From: Actinopolymorpha pittospori
GTDB taxonomy: Bacteria; Actinomycetota; Actinomycetes; Propionibacteriales; Actinopolymorphaceae
Length of the DNA: 64,000 nucleotides
NCBI RefSeq assembly: GCF_014873875.1
Contig: NZ_JADBEM010000001.1
Location: 8,246,001-8,310,000, forward strand
Direction of reading: 5' to 3'
Below, piece after piece: positions 1 through 8,051 of the stretch. Made by a program: the position numbers and the translations under genes. Every line of letters begins with the position of its first letter. Position 1 is the stretch's first letter. The notes below the pieces were generated by a model that saw nothing but the letters and a program-made list of their open reading frames with translations, was not told where the DNA came from and did not search any database.

Positions 1-524
1 TGCGGAGCGAGCCGCACCTGGCCGCCGCCCGGATCGTCGGTGAGTCGGCCCGGTCGCATGATGGTCCAGTCCAGGTCGCGTGCGCGCAGATCGTCCTCCG
101 CGGCGAGCTTCGCCCGAAGGTAGGCGACGAACACCTCGTCCTGGCCCGGTGGCGTGGCGCCGTCACGCACGCTGTCCACCCCCATGGAGGAGATCTGTAC
201 GAAGCGCCGTACGCCCGCACGTTCGCCCGCCTCGGCGAGCAGGACGGACGCACCGCGGTCGACGGTGTCCTTGCGGTCCTTCCCGCTCCCGGGTCCGGCA
301 CCCGCCACGAAGACCAGGGCGTCGGAGTCGGCCACCACATCGGCCACCTGGTCGACCGTGGAGCGCTCGAGGTCCATCACCACGGGTGTCACGCCGATCG
401 CGATGAGGTCGAGTTGGTGGTCCTCGTCTCGGATGATTCCGACCACCTCGTCCCCCCGCTGGACGAGTAGACGCCCGAGCCGACTGCCGATCTTGCCGTG
501 TGCGCCGGCAATCATCACACGCAT
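1..524 (-). CDS. NAD(P)H-binding atypical SDR protein (C-terminus beyond window)
   Basis: The reading frame stays open to the window edge, so only about the first 174 residues are seen. The protein begins MRVMIAGAHGKIGSRLGRLL, with the Rossmann dinucleotide motif GAHGKIG at residues 7-13, and contains WTIMRPGRLTDDPG. Both are typical of atypical short-chain dehydrogenases (SDR_a5 or NmrA-like, often annotated as NAD(P)H-binding protein or sugar epimerase). The ATG at 524 is chosen over the ATG at 530 because AAGGAG lies 6 nt before the former and abuts the latter. Substrate unknown. It is separated from nrdJ by a long hairpin and about 630 bp without a gene. Confidence 0.85.
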   Translation of the reverse strand, partial: MRVMIAGAHGKIGSRLGRLLVQRGDEVVGIIRDEDHQLDLIAIGVTPVVMDLERSTVDQVADVVADSDALVFVAGAGPGSGKDRKDTVDRGASVLLAEAGERAGVRRFVQISSMGVDSVRDGATPPGQDEVFVAYLRAKLAAEDDLRARDLDWTIMRPGRLTDDPGGGQVRLAP

Positions 525-932
525 CGCCATCTCCTTGTCCGATGTGTCCCCTGTGTCGGCCTGCGCAGGCACCCGCTCGGGTCCCCCGCGGTCCTGCGCG
601 TTCGTACGCCGGTCTACGCCGAACCGCCGGGCGGGCCGGGGCCAGTGCCGTGGCGGCCACTCGCCTAGCGAACCACGTACGCACGGCCCAGGGGTAAGGA
701 CGAACGGGTCGCCCCGTCCCGCCACTCTCCCGTGATCATGCTCCTGATCACGAAGGGTCCGGGGCACATAGCACCCGAAACCCATCATGATCATGAGCGT
801 CGGGAGGACATCGTTGGCGACGACCTCGCCGGGCTCGGAGCACCAGGACCGGCGTGCACGCCACGCGACCCTCGACCAGCGCGGGTGTCCGCCACGGGCT
901 GCGACCCGTGCTCGCGCCAGTGCGATCACCGT

Positions 933-1008
933 CAAGCGGTCCTTGCGTCCGAACGATCACGCAAGCAGTCCATGCGTCCCAGGACCAGGCAAGCAGCCCT
1001 TGCGGTCC
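933..1008. repeat. Three imperfect direct repeats, about 29-bp period
   Basis: Copies at 933-950 (CAAGCGGTCCTTGCGTCC), 962-979 (CAAGCAGTCCATGCGTCC) and 990-1008 (CAAGCAGCCCTTGCGGTCC) are spaced 29 and 28 bp apart. The first two are preceded by GATCAC. Copies 1 and 3 contain an inner CAAG-N5-CTTG palindrome. Function unknown; a repeated protein-binding site or a decayed minisatellite are both possible. Confidence 0.6.
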
Positions 1009-1049
1009 GATGAGGTCGAGCAACCGAGACCCATCGCGGGCGAGGTTGG

Positions 1050-1105
1050 GGCGCAGCACGACGGGGAGCGGGATCTGATCCCGCTCCCCGTCGTGGTGCT
1101 GCGCC
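1050..1105. terminator. Long hairpin downstream of nrdJ
   Basis: An inverted repeat of 26 bp with one 3-nt bulge: 1060-1075 pairs with 1077-1092, and 1050-1059 pairs with 1096-1105. It begins 47 nt after the nrdJ stop, so it probably ends nrdR-nrdJ transcription. There is no U tract, which is common in actinobacterial terminators. Confidence 0.7.
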
Positions 1106-1151
1106 GCCTGGACCGCGCGCCTGCCTCACGAAGGAGGCAGGTGCGTTCGGC

Positions 1152-4022
1152 TCAGCTGCAGCCGCTGGTGCTGCCGCATCCTTCGCAGACGAAGCAGCTA
1201 CCGGCCGGACGCATCTTCGTTCCACAGGTGAAGCACAGCGGGGCGTCGGCGGTGGTTCCCTGGATCGCCTCCAGCAGTTCGGTCGAGGTGTGGGCCTTGA
1301 CCGGTGCAGGCTTGGCAGCGCTCACCGCCGTGGGGCTGCCGGCCTCGGTCTGCTCGGCGGCGGCTGCCTCGCCCTGCTTCAGCGACGAGGCGTCACCGGC
1401 GTCGCCGGCCGCGTCGTCGCTCTCGACCGGTTCGTAGGAGCCGGTCTCGAGTTGGCGCTGTCGCTCCTCGGCGGAGTGGATGCCGAGCGCCACCCGGGTC
1501 TCGAACGGCAGGTAGTCGAGCGCCAGCCGCCGGAAGATGTAGTCCATGATCGACTGCGACATCCGGACGTCCGGGTCGTCGGTCATCCCGGCCGGCTCGA
1601 ACCGCAGGTTGGTGAACTTCTGGACGAACGTCTCCAGCGGGACGCCGTACTGCAGGGCGATCGAGATCGCGATCGAGAAGGCGTCCATCACGCCGGCGAG
1701 GGTCGAGCCCTGCTTGCCGAGCTTGAGGAACACCTCGCCGAGGCCGTCGTCGGGGTAGGAGCCGGCGGTCATGTAACCCTCGGCGCCACCCACGGTGAAG
1801 GACGTCGTTCGCGACGGACGCGACTTCGGCAGCCGACGCCGCGTGGGGCGGTACTCGACCACGACTTCCTTCTCGGGCGCCTCCGTGGCGACCTCGGCCT
1901 TCTTGGCCCGGGCGTCCGACAGCGGCTGACCGACCTTGCAGTTGTCGCGGTAGATCGCGAGCGCCTTGAGACCGAGCTTCCAACCCTGGAAGTAGATCTC
2001 CTCGACCTCTTCGACGGTCGCCGTCTCCGGCATGTTGACGGTCTTGGAGATCGCACCGGAGACGAACGGCTGCACCGCGGCCATCATCTTCACGTGGCCC
2101 ATCGGCCGGATGGCCCGCGCGCCCATCGCGCAGTCGAACACCTCGTAGTGCTCGAGCTTGAGCCCAGGCGCGTCGACGACGTGCCCGTGCTCGGCGATGT
2201 ATTCGACGATGGCCTCGATCGGCTCCTGCTGGTAGCCGAGCTTGACGAGCGCCCGCGGGATCGTGTTGTTGACGATCTGCATCGAGCCGCCGCCGACGAG
2301 CTTCTTGAACTTCACCAGCGCGAGGTCGGGCTCGATACCGGTGGTGTCACAGTCCATGGCCAAGCCGATGGTGCCGGTCGGTGCGATCACCGACGCCTGC
2401 GCGTTGCGGTAGCCGTTCTTGGTACCGATCTTGACCGCCGCGTCCCACGCGGACCCGGCCGCCTCGAGGACCTCCCGATCCAGCGTCCCGACCGAGCGCA
2501 CGGCGTCGTTGGCCGCCGCGTGCTTGCGGATGACGCGCTGGTGCGGGGAGGCGTTGCGGGCATAGCCGGCGTAGGGGCCGACGACACCGGCGAGCTCGGC
2601 GGACCGCTTGTAGGCGGTCCCGGTCATCAGCGAGCTGATGGCCGCGGCGAGCGCCCGGCCGCCGTCGGAGTCGTAGCCGTGGCCGGTCGCCATCAGCAGC
2701 GCGCCGAGGTTGGCGTAGCCGATGCCGAGCTGGCGGTAGTCGCGGGTCGTCTCACCGATCGCCTCGGTCGGGAAGTCGGCGAAGCAGATGGAGATGTCCA
2801 TCGCCGTGATGACGACCTCGACCGCGCGCGCGAACGTGTCGACGTCGAAACGCCCGTCCTCACGCAGGAACTTCAGCAGGTTCAACGACGCGAGGTTGCA
2901 CGAGGAGTTGTCCAGGTGCATGTACTCCGAACACGGGTTGGACGCCGTGATCCGCCCGGTCTCGGGGCAGGTGTGCCAGTCGTTGATGGTGTCGTCGTAC
3001 TGCATTCCCGGGTCGGCGCACGCCCAGGCGGCGTCCGCGATCTTGCGGAACAGGCTCTTGGCGTCGACTTCCTCGAGCACGTCGCCGTTCTGGCGACCGC
3101 GCAGTCCGAACGTCGTGCCGCTCTCGACCGCCCGCATGAACTCGTCGGAGGCCCGCACGGAGTTGTTGGCGTTCTGGTACTGCACCGAGACGATGTCCTT
3201 GCCGCCGAGGTCCATGTCGAACCCGGCGTCACGCAGCGCCCGGATCTTCTCCTCTTCCCGGGCCTTGGTCTCGATGAACTCCTCGATGTCGGGGTGGTCG
3301 ACGTCGAGGATCACCATCTTCGCCGCGCGGCGCGTCGCGCCGCCGGACTTGATGGTCCCGGCGGAGGCGTCGGCCCCACGCATGAACGACACCGGGCCGG
3401 ATGCCGTGCCACCGGAGGAGAGCAGCTCGCGGCTCGCGCGGATCCGGGAGAGGTTGACGCCCGAGCCCGAACCGCCCTTGAAGATCAGCCCCTCTTCCTT
3501 GTACCAGTTGAGGATCGAGTCCATCGAGTCGTCGACGGCGAGGATGAAGCAGGCGGAGACCTGCTGCGGCGCCGGGGTGCCTACGTTGAACCACACGGGG
3601 CTGTTGAAGCTGAAGTACTGGTGCAGCAGCATCCAGGTCAGCTCGTGGTCGAAGATCTCCGCGTCGGCCGCGGTCGCGAAGTAGCCGTACTTCTCGCCGG
3701 CCTCGCGGTAGGTGCTGACGACCCGGTCGATGAGCTGTCGAAGACTCGCCTCCCGGTCGGCGCTGCCGACCGCGCCACGGAAATACTTCGTGGTGACGAT
3801 CGTGGACGCGTTGACGGACCAGAAGTCGGGGAACTCGACGCCGCGCTGCTCGAAGACGGTCTCGCCGGTCCTCCAGTTCTGCTGAACGACGTCCCTACGT
3901 TCCCAGGTCACCTCGTCATAGGGGTGGGTGCCTGGAGTCGTGAAGATACGGCCGATCTTCAGGCCCTTCGTCGAGCGTCCCCTCGCGCCCCCTCGAGCCG
4001 GACCGCTCACCGTCTCCGTCAT
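1152..4022 (-). CDS. nrdJ: Vitamin B12-dependent (class II) ribonucleoside-diphosphate reductase
   Basis: A 956-residue protein that reduces ribonucleotides to deoxyribonucleotides using adenosylcobalamin as radical source, so it works with or without oxygen. Landmarks are FNSPVWFNVG near residue 137, the active-site region NPCSEYMHLDNSSCNLASLN near 361, and GLAMDCDTTGIEP near 551. The C-terminal tail has zinc-ribbon-like cysteines, ending CFVCEGCGSTSGCS, which in this family re-reduces the active site. The frame extends 18 codons further upstream, but ATG 4022 is preceded by AAGGAG at good spacing. It follows nrdR on the same strand, and the leader between them contains two hairpins. Confidence 0.97.
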   Translation of the reverse strand: MTETVSGPARGGARGRSTKGLKIGRIFTTPGTHPYDEVTWERRDVVQQNWRTGETVFEQRGVEFPDFWSVNASTIVTTKYFRGAVGSADREASLRQLIDRVVSTYREAGEKYGYFATAADAEIFDHELTWMLLHQYFSFNSPVWFNVGTPAPQQVSACFILAVDDSMDSILNWYKEEGLIFKGGSGSGVNLSRIRASRELLSSGGTASGPVSFMRGADASAGTIKSGGATRRAAKMVILDVDHPDIEEFIETKAREEEKIRALRDAGFDMDLGGKDIVSVQYQNANNSVRASDEFMRAVESGTTFGLRGRQNGDVLEEVDAKSLFRKIADAAWACADPGMQYDDTINDWHTCPETGRITASNPCSEYMHLDNSSCNLASLNLLKFLREDGRFDVDTFARAVEVVITAMDISICFADFPTEAIGETTRDYRQLGIGYANLGALLMATGHGYDSDGGRALAAAISSLMTGTAYKRSAELAGVVGPYAGYARNASPHQRVIRKHAAANDAVRSVGTLDREVLEAAGSAWDAAVKIGTKNGYRNAQASVIAPTGTIGLAMDCDTTGIEPDLALVKFKKLVGGGSMQIVNNTIPRALVKLGYQQEPIEAIVEYIAEHGHVVDAPGLKLEHYEVFDCAMGARAIRPMGHVKMMAAVQPFVSGAISKTVNMPETATVEEVEEIYFQGWKLGLKALAIYRDNCKVGQPLSDARAKKAEVATEAPEKEVVVEYRPTRRRLPKSRPSRTTSFTVGGAEGYMTAGSYPDDGLGEVFLKLGKQGSTLAGVMDAFSIAISIALQYGVPLETFVQKFTNLRFEPAGMTDDPDVRMSQSIMDYIFRRLALDYLPFETRVALGIHSAEERQRQLETGSYEPVESDDAAGDAGDASSLKQGEAAAAEQTEAGSPTAVSAAKPAPVKAHTSTELLEAIQGTTADAPLCFTCGTKMRPAGSCFVCEGCGSTSGCS

Positions 4023-4040
4023 GCTGACTCTCCTTGCTCT

Positions 4041-4073
4041 CCCGGGTTGGGCGCTTCCCCTCGCGAACCCGGG
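4041..4073 (-). promoter_or_regulatory. Hairpin in the nrdJ leader just before the ribosome-binding site
   Basis: CCCGGGTT at 4041-4048 pairs perfectly with AACCCGGG at 4066-4073, an 8-bp stem with a 17-nt loop. On the coding strand the hairpin ends just upstream of the AAGGAG that serves nrdJ. It could tune nrdJ translation or stability. No cobalamin-riboswitch B12 box (GCCACTG) is visible here. Confidence 0.45.
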
Positions 4074-4141
4074 CATGGGTGATGGAACGACGTCGAGACG
4101 CCGTCACTGACTGTGGGCTTGTTGTCTGACGCTTGTCACGA

Positions 4142-4156
4142 GCGCCGGTTCGGCGC
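4142..4156 (-). terminator. Short hairpin between nrdR and nrdJ
   Basis: GCGCCG-GTT-CGGCGC forms a 6-bp stem with a 3-nt loop, 42 nt after the nrdR stop. It may partly terminate transcription or mark an RNA-processing point between the regulator and the reductase gene. Confidence 0.4.
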
Positions 4157-4197
4157 ACCTTCTGGGCATTGCGGACTCTCTGGCGTACTGCTGACTC

Positions 4198-4698
4198 TCA
4201 TGAGCGGGTGGTCTCGCGGCGAGGCTTCGTCTCGGGCTCGGGCACCGTCTCGTCGTTCTCCGCACGGAGGACGGCGATCTCGGTCTCGAAGTCCGCGAGG
4301 CTCGCGAAGCCGCGGTAGACGCTGGCGAACCGCATGTAGGCCACCTCGTCGAGTTCGCGCAACGGCCCCAGGATGGCGAGTCCGACCTCGTGGGACGGAA
4401 TCTCGGCCGCCCCGGTCGAGCGGATCTCCTCTTCCACCCGCTGCGCGAGGAGGGCGAGTGCGTCCTCCCCGACAGGTCGACCCTTGCAGGCCTTTCGTAC
4501 TCCGGAGACCACCTTCTCGCGACTGAACGGCTCGGTGACGCCGGCGCGCTTGACGACCGCGAGAGTCACCTGCTCGACGGTCGTGAACCGGCGCTCACAG
4601 TCGAGGCACTGGCGGCGCCTGCGGATGGCGGTGCCGTCATCGGCGGTACGACTGTCGACGACACGGCTGTCCGGATGCCGGCAGAAGGGGCAGTGCAT
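4198..4698 (-). CDS. nrdR: Transcriptional repressor NrdR
   Basis: A 166-residue NrdR, the ATP/dATP-sensing repressor of ribonucleotide reductase genes. The N-terminal zinc ribbon is complete (C3, C6, C31, C34 in MHCPFC...CLDC), and an ATP-cone domain follows from about residue 46 to 136. AAGGAGG lies about 10 nt before the ATG at 4698. nrdJ lies 175 bp downstream on the same strand, an arrangement known from Streptomyces. A candidate pair of NrdR boxes sits 126-173 bp upstream, implying autoregulation and control of nrdJ. Confidence 0.97.
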   Translation of the reverse strand: MHCPFCRHPDSRVVDSRTADDGTAIRRRRQCLDCERRFTTVEQVTLAVVKRAGVTEPFSREKVVSGVRKACKGRPVGEDALALLAQRVEEEIRSTGAAEIPSHEVGLAILGPLRELDEVAYMRFASVYRGFASLADFETEIAVLRAENDETVPEPETKPRRETTRS

Positions 4699-5373
4699 CG
4701 CTTTCGTGCCTCCTTCTGGCGCGGTGCGCGAACGCGGACATGTCCGGTGAGGTTCATCGGCGGATCACGGGCTCCCTGGGGACGATCCTGTGGATTGCCT
4801 GGGGAGAACCTGTGGGCTACGAATCACAACCTGTGGACGACTTACAGCTATGTAACTACCACATCTAGGGGTAACGGTACGTCGACCGCTCCGAGCGTGC
4901 AAGCTCTCCGCGTGTCCGCCGAAGTCGTGTCGGCGTCGCCGCAGGTCAGCGGAGCACGCGCCCACGAAACAGACATTTCGCCGTCGGCGTGTCGGGCTTC
5001 GGAACAGGGCGTGAACGGGCGGCGCGGGACGACCGCGGGGCCCTCGTGGGGTCCCGTGCGCACCGGGAAGTCCGGTGAGTACCGCGAGCGGTGGTCCGGC
5101 GACGAGCGGTTAACTGGGCCGCGAAGGACGCGAACGGCAGGCCCGGTCGGAGGGCCGCGACAGTCGTGGCGCGCCGAAGCCATACCGGCGCTCGGCCACG
5201 CGGTTGGCGCACGTTGGTGGGGCGCTGGCCGGCGGGCAGCGGTTCTACGCCCCGAGCGGCCGGCACGCTCAGGGGTTCACGCCACGGGCCGTTGGACGGG
5301 AATGCGCGACTCGGGGCGCGGCCGTCAACTCTGGTAGGACGACCTTCGTTCGTTGTCAGCCCGCTCTTGACAC
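4699..5373. other. Gene-free interval between the LysM gene and nrdR
   Basis: About 675 bp with no convincing coding frame; the open frames are arginine-rich and lack a ribosome-binding site. It contains the nrdR promoter region with candidate NrdR boxes (4824-4871). It also holds a bulged inverted repeat at about 5022-5062 (GCGCGGGAC paired with GTCCCGTGCGC), which could terminate transcription from either side. Confidence 0.55.
4824..4871. promoter_or_regulatory. Candidate NrdR-box pair upstream of nrdR-nrdJ
   Basis: The site at 4856-4871 contains CCACATCTAGGGG, matching 10 of 13 core positions of the NrdR box form I recall for actinobacteria (ACACTACATCTAGTGT). A weaker site, TCACAACCTGTGG at 4824-4836, lies with its centre about 32 bp away. 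NrdR boxes usually occur in pairs about three helical turns apart, which this spacing fits. Confidence 0.55.
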
Positions 5374-6003
5374 TCAGCGCGCCGCGACCGGAACGACCAG
5401 CCGCTGGCCCACTTCCAGGTCACCTGCCCGCGACAACGCGTTCAGGCGCGAGATCTCGTCGACGGTGGCACGGACGTCTCCACCGGGCGCGAGGCGCGCC
5501 GCGATGTCCCAGAGAGTGTCGCCGGGGCCGACCGTGATCGTGGTGGCGGCGACTGGTTCCGCCGACGCACGCGTGGGGGCCGCGTCGACGGCCCGCTGCA
5601 CCAGGAGCCCGAACGCGGCCAGCGCGAGCAGGACCGCCGCCGTGGCGAGCGTCGCGACCACGACCCGTCCTCGCCTGGTGAGGACCAGGGGCGGCTGGCG
5701 CAGGGCGCCACCGACCGGGAGTGCGCATGAGCGGACGCGGCGGGTGCGGAGCGACGGCCGGGACGCCCCTCGCCACCCCGTGGCGATGGGTTGGTGGTCG
5801 ACCGGCACCTGGTCGACCGGCACTCGATCGACGGGTGGCTGGTCGACAGGTGCCTGGTCGACGGGCGGAAGAGCGACCGGCGGCTGAGCGACGGAACCGC
5901 CGACGACACCACGGGCGCGGACCACCCGCGAGCGGCTCGATCCGGCGGCGGCACGACGGGCCATGAAGTCCTCGAGATGCACCACTGACGAGCTACTGCT
6001 CAT
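5374..6003 (-). CDS. LysM-domain membrane protein divergent from lexA (ChiZ/DivS-like position)
   Basis: A 209-residue protein starting MSSSSSVVHLEDFMARR, with AGGAGG 7 nt before the ATG at 6003. An N-terminal cytoplasmic part contains pentapeptide repeats of the type PVDQx. One membrane segment follows (VVVATLATAAVLLALAAFGL), then a C-terminal LysM domain (TITVGPGDTLWDIAARLAPG...LEVGQRLVVPV) expected to bind peptidoglycan. The gene is divergent from lexA with an SOS box 43 bp upstream of its start. This matches mycobacterial ChiZ (Rv2719c) and corynebacterial DivS, SOS-induced cell-division inhibitors beside lexA. A role as a damage-induced division suppressor is inferred from position and architecture. 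Confidence 0.88.
   Translation of the reverse strand: MSSSSSVVHLEDFMARRAAAGSSRSRVVRARGVVGGSVAQPPVALPPVDQAPVDQPPVDRVPVDQVPVDHQPIATGWRGASRPSLRTRRVRSCALPVGGALRQPPLVLTRRGRVVVATLATAAVLLALAAFGLLVQRAVDAAPTRASAEPVAATTITVGPGDTLWDIAARLAPGGDVRATVDEISRLNALSRAGDLEVGQRLVVPVAAR
5795..5869. repeat. 15-bp minisatellite inside the LysM gene
   Basis: Five consecutive 15-bp units with consensus TGGTCGACSGGYRCC at 5795, 5810, 5825, 5840 and 5855, followed by a more degenerate copy. On the coding strand they give the pentapeptide repeat (A/Q/R/V/H)-x-PVD. The period and the CTGGTC core recur at 35071-35115 and 46431-46530. Confidence 0.8.
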
Positions 6004-6045
6004 CTCCCGACCTCCTAGGCGGAGACACCGACTATGATCATTATG

Positions 6046-6061
6046 TCGAACGGTTGTTCGA
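6046..6061. promoter_or_regulatory. SOS box (LexA operator) proximal to the LysM gene
   Basis: TCGAACGGTTGTTCGA is an exact match to the actinobacterial LexA operator TCGAAC-N4-GTTCGA. It lies 43 bp upstream of the LysM start. Confidence 0.93.
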
Positions 6062-6114
6062 CCGCACGCCTGACGATTTTCTACACCACGCCACCGACAA
6101 GGCGCCAGGTCGCA

Positions 6115-6130
6115 TCGAAACTTTGTTCGA
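6115..6130. promoter_or_regulatory. SOS box (LexA operator), central
   Basis: TCGAAACTTTGTTCGA differs from TCGAAC-N4-GTTCGA at one position. It lies midway between the LysM gene and lexA. Confidence 0.85.
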
Positions 6131-6193
6131 CGCCGTGGACAGAAAGCGTATGGAGGACCACCGACATCACCTCCGACGCACCGCGACACGACG

Positions 6194-6209
6194 TCGAACA
6201 GATGTTTGA
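6194..6209. promoter_or_regulatory. SOS box (LexA operator) at the lexA promoter
   Basis: TCGAACAGATGTTTGA differs from the consensus at one position. Its right end overlaps the -35 element of the lexA promoter, as expected for autorepression. Confidence 0.88.
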
Positions 6210-6234
6210 AAGTGCACATGACAGGCCCTAGGCT
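6206..6234 (+). promoter_or_regulatory. lexA promoter
   Basis: TTGAAA at 6206-6211 and TAGGCT at 6229-6234 are separated by exactly 17 bp, a good housekeeping-sigma promoter. The -35 element overlaps the third SOS box, so LexA would block its own transcription. Confidence 0.75.
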
Positions 6235-6308
6235 CCGTCTCGAGAGCGTGCCGTCGCGCACTGCGACCGGAATGCGACCAGAAAATCGCCGGAAGGAGAA
6301 GTGCCGCT

Positions 6309-7046
6309 ATGCCCAAGCGGAAGAATCCCGTTCCCGACTCGTCCACAGCCGCGGTTCGAGAGCTCCCGGACGGCCCACCTGATGCCAGCGGTCTCACGCC
6401 GAGGCAGCGCCGGGTTCTCGAGGTGATCCGCGATTCGGTCGAGTCCCGCGGCTATCCGCCCGCGATGCGTGAGATCGGCGAGATGGTCGGCTTGACGTCG
6501 TCCTCGTCCGTGGCGCACCAACTGCGCGTCCTCGAGGGCAAGGGCTTCATCCGGCGCGACCCCAACCGTCCGCGCGCGCTCGAGGTGCTCGCTCCCGTGG
6601 AGTCGACGCGTCGGCCGGGCCCGACCGGCGTGGTCACCTACGACGAGACCGACAGCGGCGACAAGTACCCCGCCCCCGCCTTCGTCCCCGTGGTCGGCCG
6701 GATCGCCGCAGGTGGCCCGATCCTCGCCGAGCAGGCCGTCGAGGAGATCATGCCCCTCCCGCGCCAGCTGGTCGGCGAAGGCGAGCTCTTCCTCCTGAAG
6801 GTCCGTGGTGACTCGATGGTCGAGGCCGCCATCTGCGACGGCGACTGGGTGGTCATCCGTCAGCAGCCTGCCGCCGAGTCCGGCGAGATCGTGTCTGCGA
6901 TGATCGATGGCGAAGCGACGGTGAAGACCTATCGGCGCCGGGACGGAAAAGTGTGGCTTGTCCCGCATAATCCAGCTTACGAGCCCATTCCTGGAGACGG
7001 TGCGGTCATCCTCGGTAAGGTCGTCGCGGTCCTGCGTCGCGTCTGA
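6309..7046 (+). CDS. lexA: SOS repressor LexA
   Basis: A 245-residue repressor of the DNA-damage response. The N-terminal winged helix (about 29-95, LTPRQRRVLEVIRDSVESRG) binds SOS boxes. The C-terminal S24 peptidase domain shows the cleavage site Ala134-Gly135 (RIAAGGP), the nucleophile Ser169 (VRGDSMVEA) and Lys206 (EATVKTY). All residues for RecA-stimulated self-cleavage are present. GGAAGGAG precedes the ATG. Three SOS boxes lie upstream. It is divergent from the LysM gene. Confidence 0.98.
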   Translation: MPKRKNPVPDSSTAAVRELPDGPPDASGLTPRQRRVLEVIRDSVESRGYPPAMREIGEMVGLTSSSSVAHQLRVLEGKGFIRRDPNRPRALEVLAPVESTRRPGPTGVVTYDETDSGDKYPAPAFVPVVGRIAAGGPILAEQAVEEIMPLPRQLVGEGELFLLKVRGDSMVEAAICDGDWVVIRQQPAAESGEIVSAMIDGEATVKTYRRRDGKVWLVPHNPAYEPIPGDGAVILGKVVAVLRRV

Positions 7047-7088
7047 TCCCGGTCAGGTGACGCCCCCCGGATGCCAGGAGCAGCAGAG

Positions 7089-7940
7089 ATGACCGAGTCA
7101 GCGGTGGGTGATGACGCCATGACCAGCCCCGAGAAGGCTTCGCCCGGGGAGCACGAGGCGCCACCGCCCAAGGCGGCCCTGGCCCCCAACGACGGGAAGA
7201 GCCTCACGGTCGAGGTCGAGGGAACGCGATGGGCACGCGTCCCGATCCAGACCGAGCTCTTCGCCCGGGGCGACGCTCTCACCGAGAAGGTCGCCGGTTA
7301 CGTCGTCGACACGGTGAAGAAGGCGGAGGCGAGCGTCGACTTCACGGGCGCGTTCCTCGAGCCGTGGCATGTCGTCGTGAGCGAGAAGATCGTCGCGATC
7401 TCCCAGGGGCGTTCCTACTTCACCTGGGAGATCAACCCGTCCCGGTCGGCCCGGGTGCTCTCCCGGTGGGTCCAGCGGACTCCGCACGGGATCGGCCTCG
7501 GCAGCCCCTGGACGATGGAGCTCGCGATCAAGGAAGCCGGCCTGCCCCGCATCCTGCTCGCGGCGGGAGCGAGCATCGTGGGCAAGGCGGTCGGACGGCG
7601 CGGCTGGTTCTACACAGTGGCCGGACACCGGGTCAACGCGATCGACGGTCCGACGCCCTACTCCGCCTATCCGTCGAACGTCTCCGCGAAGCTTCCTCCG
7701 AAGGACCCCGACCGCGTCGCCGCGGAGATCACGACCGCCGTACGGGCTCAGCTTCCCGACGGTCCCGCACGCACACTTGCCGGTGCCGTCGTCATGGACT
7801 CCAACGACCTCGGTCGCGACGTCCTTGGCCACCACACCGACCGGGCGCCGCTGTTCTTCTGCGAGTTGTTCCGGGACAACCCGTTCGGTCAGGGACGTCA
7901 GCAGACGCCGATCGCCGTCTGCTTCCGACTTCCTGGGTGA
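7089..7940 (+). CDS. Coenzyme F420-0:L-glutamate ligase (CofE)-like protein
   Basis: A 283-residue protein starting MTESAVGDDAM, chosen because AGGAG lies 8 nt before the ATG at 7089. After a disordered stretch of about 40 residues it resembles the F420 gamma-glutamyl ligase domain (RWARVPIQTELFARGDALTEKVAGYV...VVVSEKIVAISQGRSY). That domain adds glutamate to F420-0 or, in relatives, performs similar amide ligations. No other F420 genes are in the window, so it may be a standalone paralogue with another substrate. It sits 42 bp after lexA on the same strand and may be cotranscribed. Confidence 0.75.
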   Translation: MTESAVGDDAMTSPEKASPGEHEAPPPKAALAPNDGKSLTVEVEGTRWARVPIQTELFARGDALTEKVAGYVVDTVKKAEASVDFTGAFLEPWHVVVSEKIVAISQGRSYFTWEINPSRSARVLSRWVQRTPHGIGLGSPWTMELAIKEAGLPRILLAAGASIVGKAVGRRGWFYTVAGHRVNAIDGPTPYSAYPSNVSAKLPPKDPDRVAAEITTAVRAQLPDGPARTLAGAVVMDSNDLGRDVLGHHTDRAPLFFCELFRDNPFGQGRQQTPIAVCFRLPG

Positions 7941-8051
7941 CGTCCGCTCCCTACCCGTGGACGTGCGCTGCTGCGCTCGGCTGAAGGATTGGCTCGCGCG
8001 CGGGTCGGCGTTCGTCCAGGTTCCGGTCGCGCGGACGAACGCCGACCGTTC

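Larger units (their letters stand above)
525..1151. other. Gene-free interval between SDR gene and nrdJ
   Basis: No reading frame here has the codon composition of the neighbouring genes; the open frames are arginine- and proline-rich by-products of high GC. The interval holds the presumed promoter of the leftward SDR gene, three imperfect direct repeats (933-1008) and the large hairpin after nrdJ (1050-1105). Confidence 0.6.

Noticed and set aside
1290..4082. A 930-codon open frame on the plus strand opposite nrdJ
   Set aside because: It is antisense to a complete, recognisable reductase; its sequence is arginine-, valine- and aspartate-rich, as expected from the complement of high-GC codons, and matches no family.
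4023..4873. Cobalamin riboswitch before nrdJ or nrdR
   Set aside because: No B12 box (GCCACTG) or matching core could be found on the transcribed strand.
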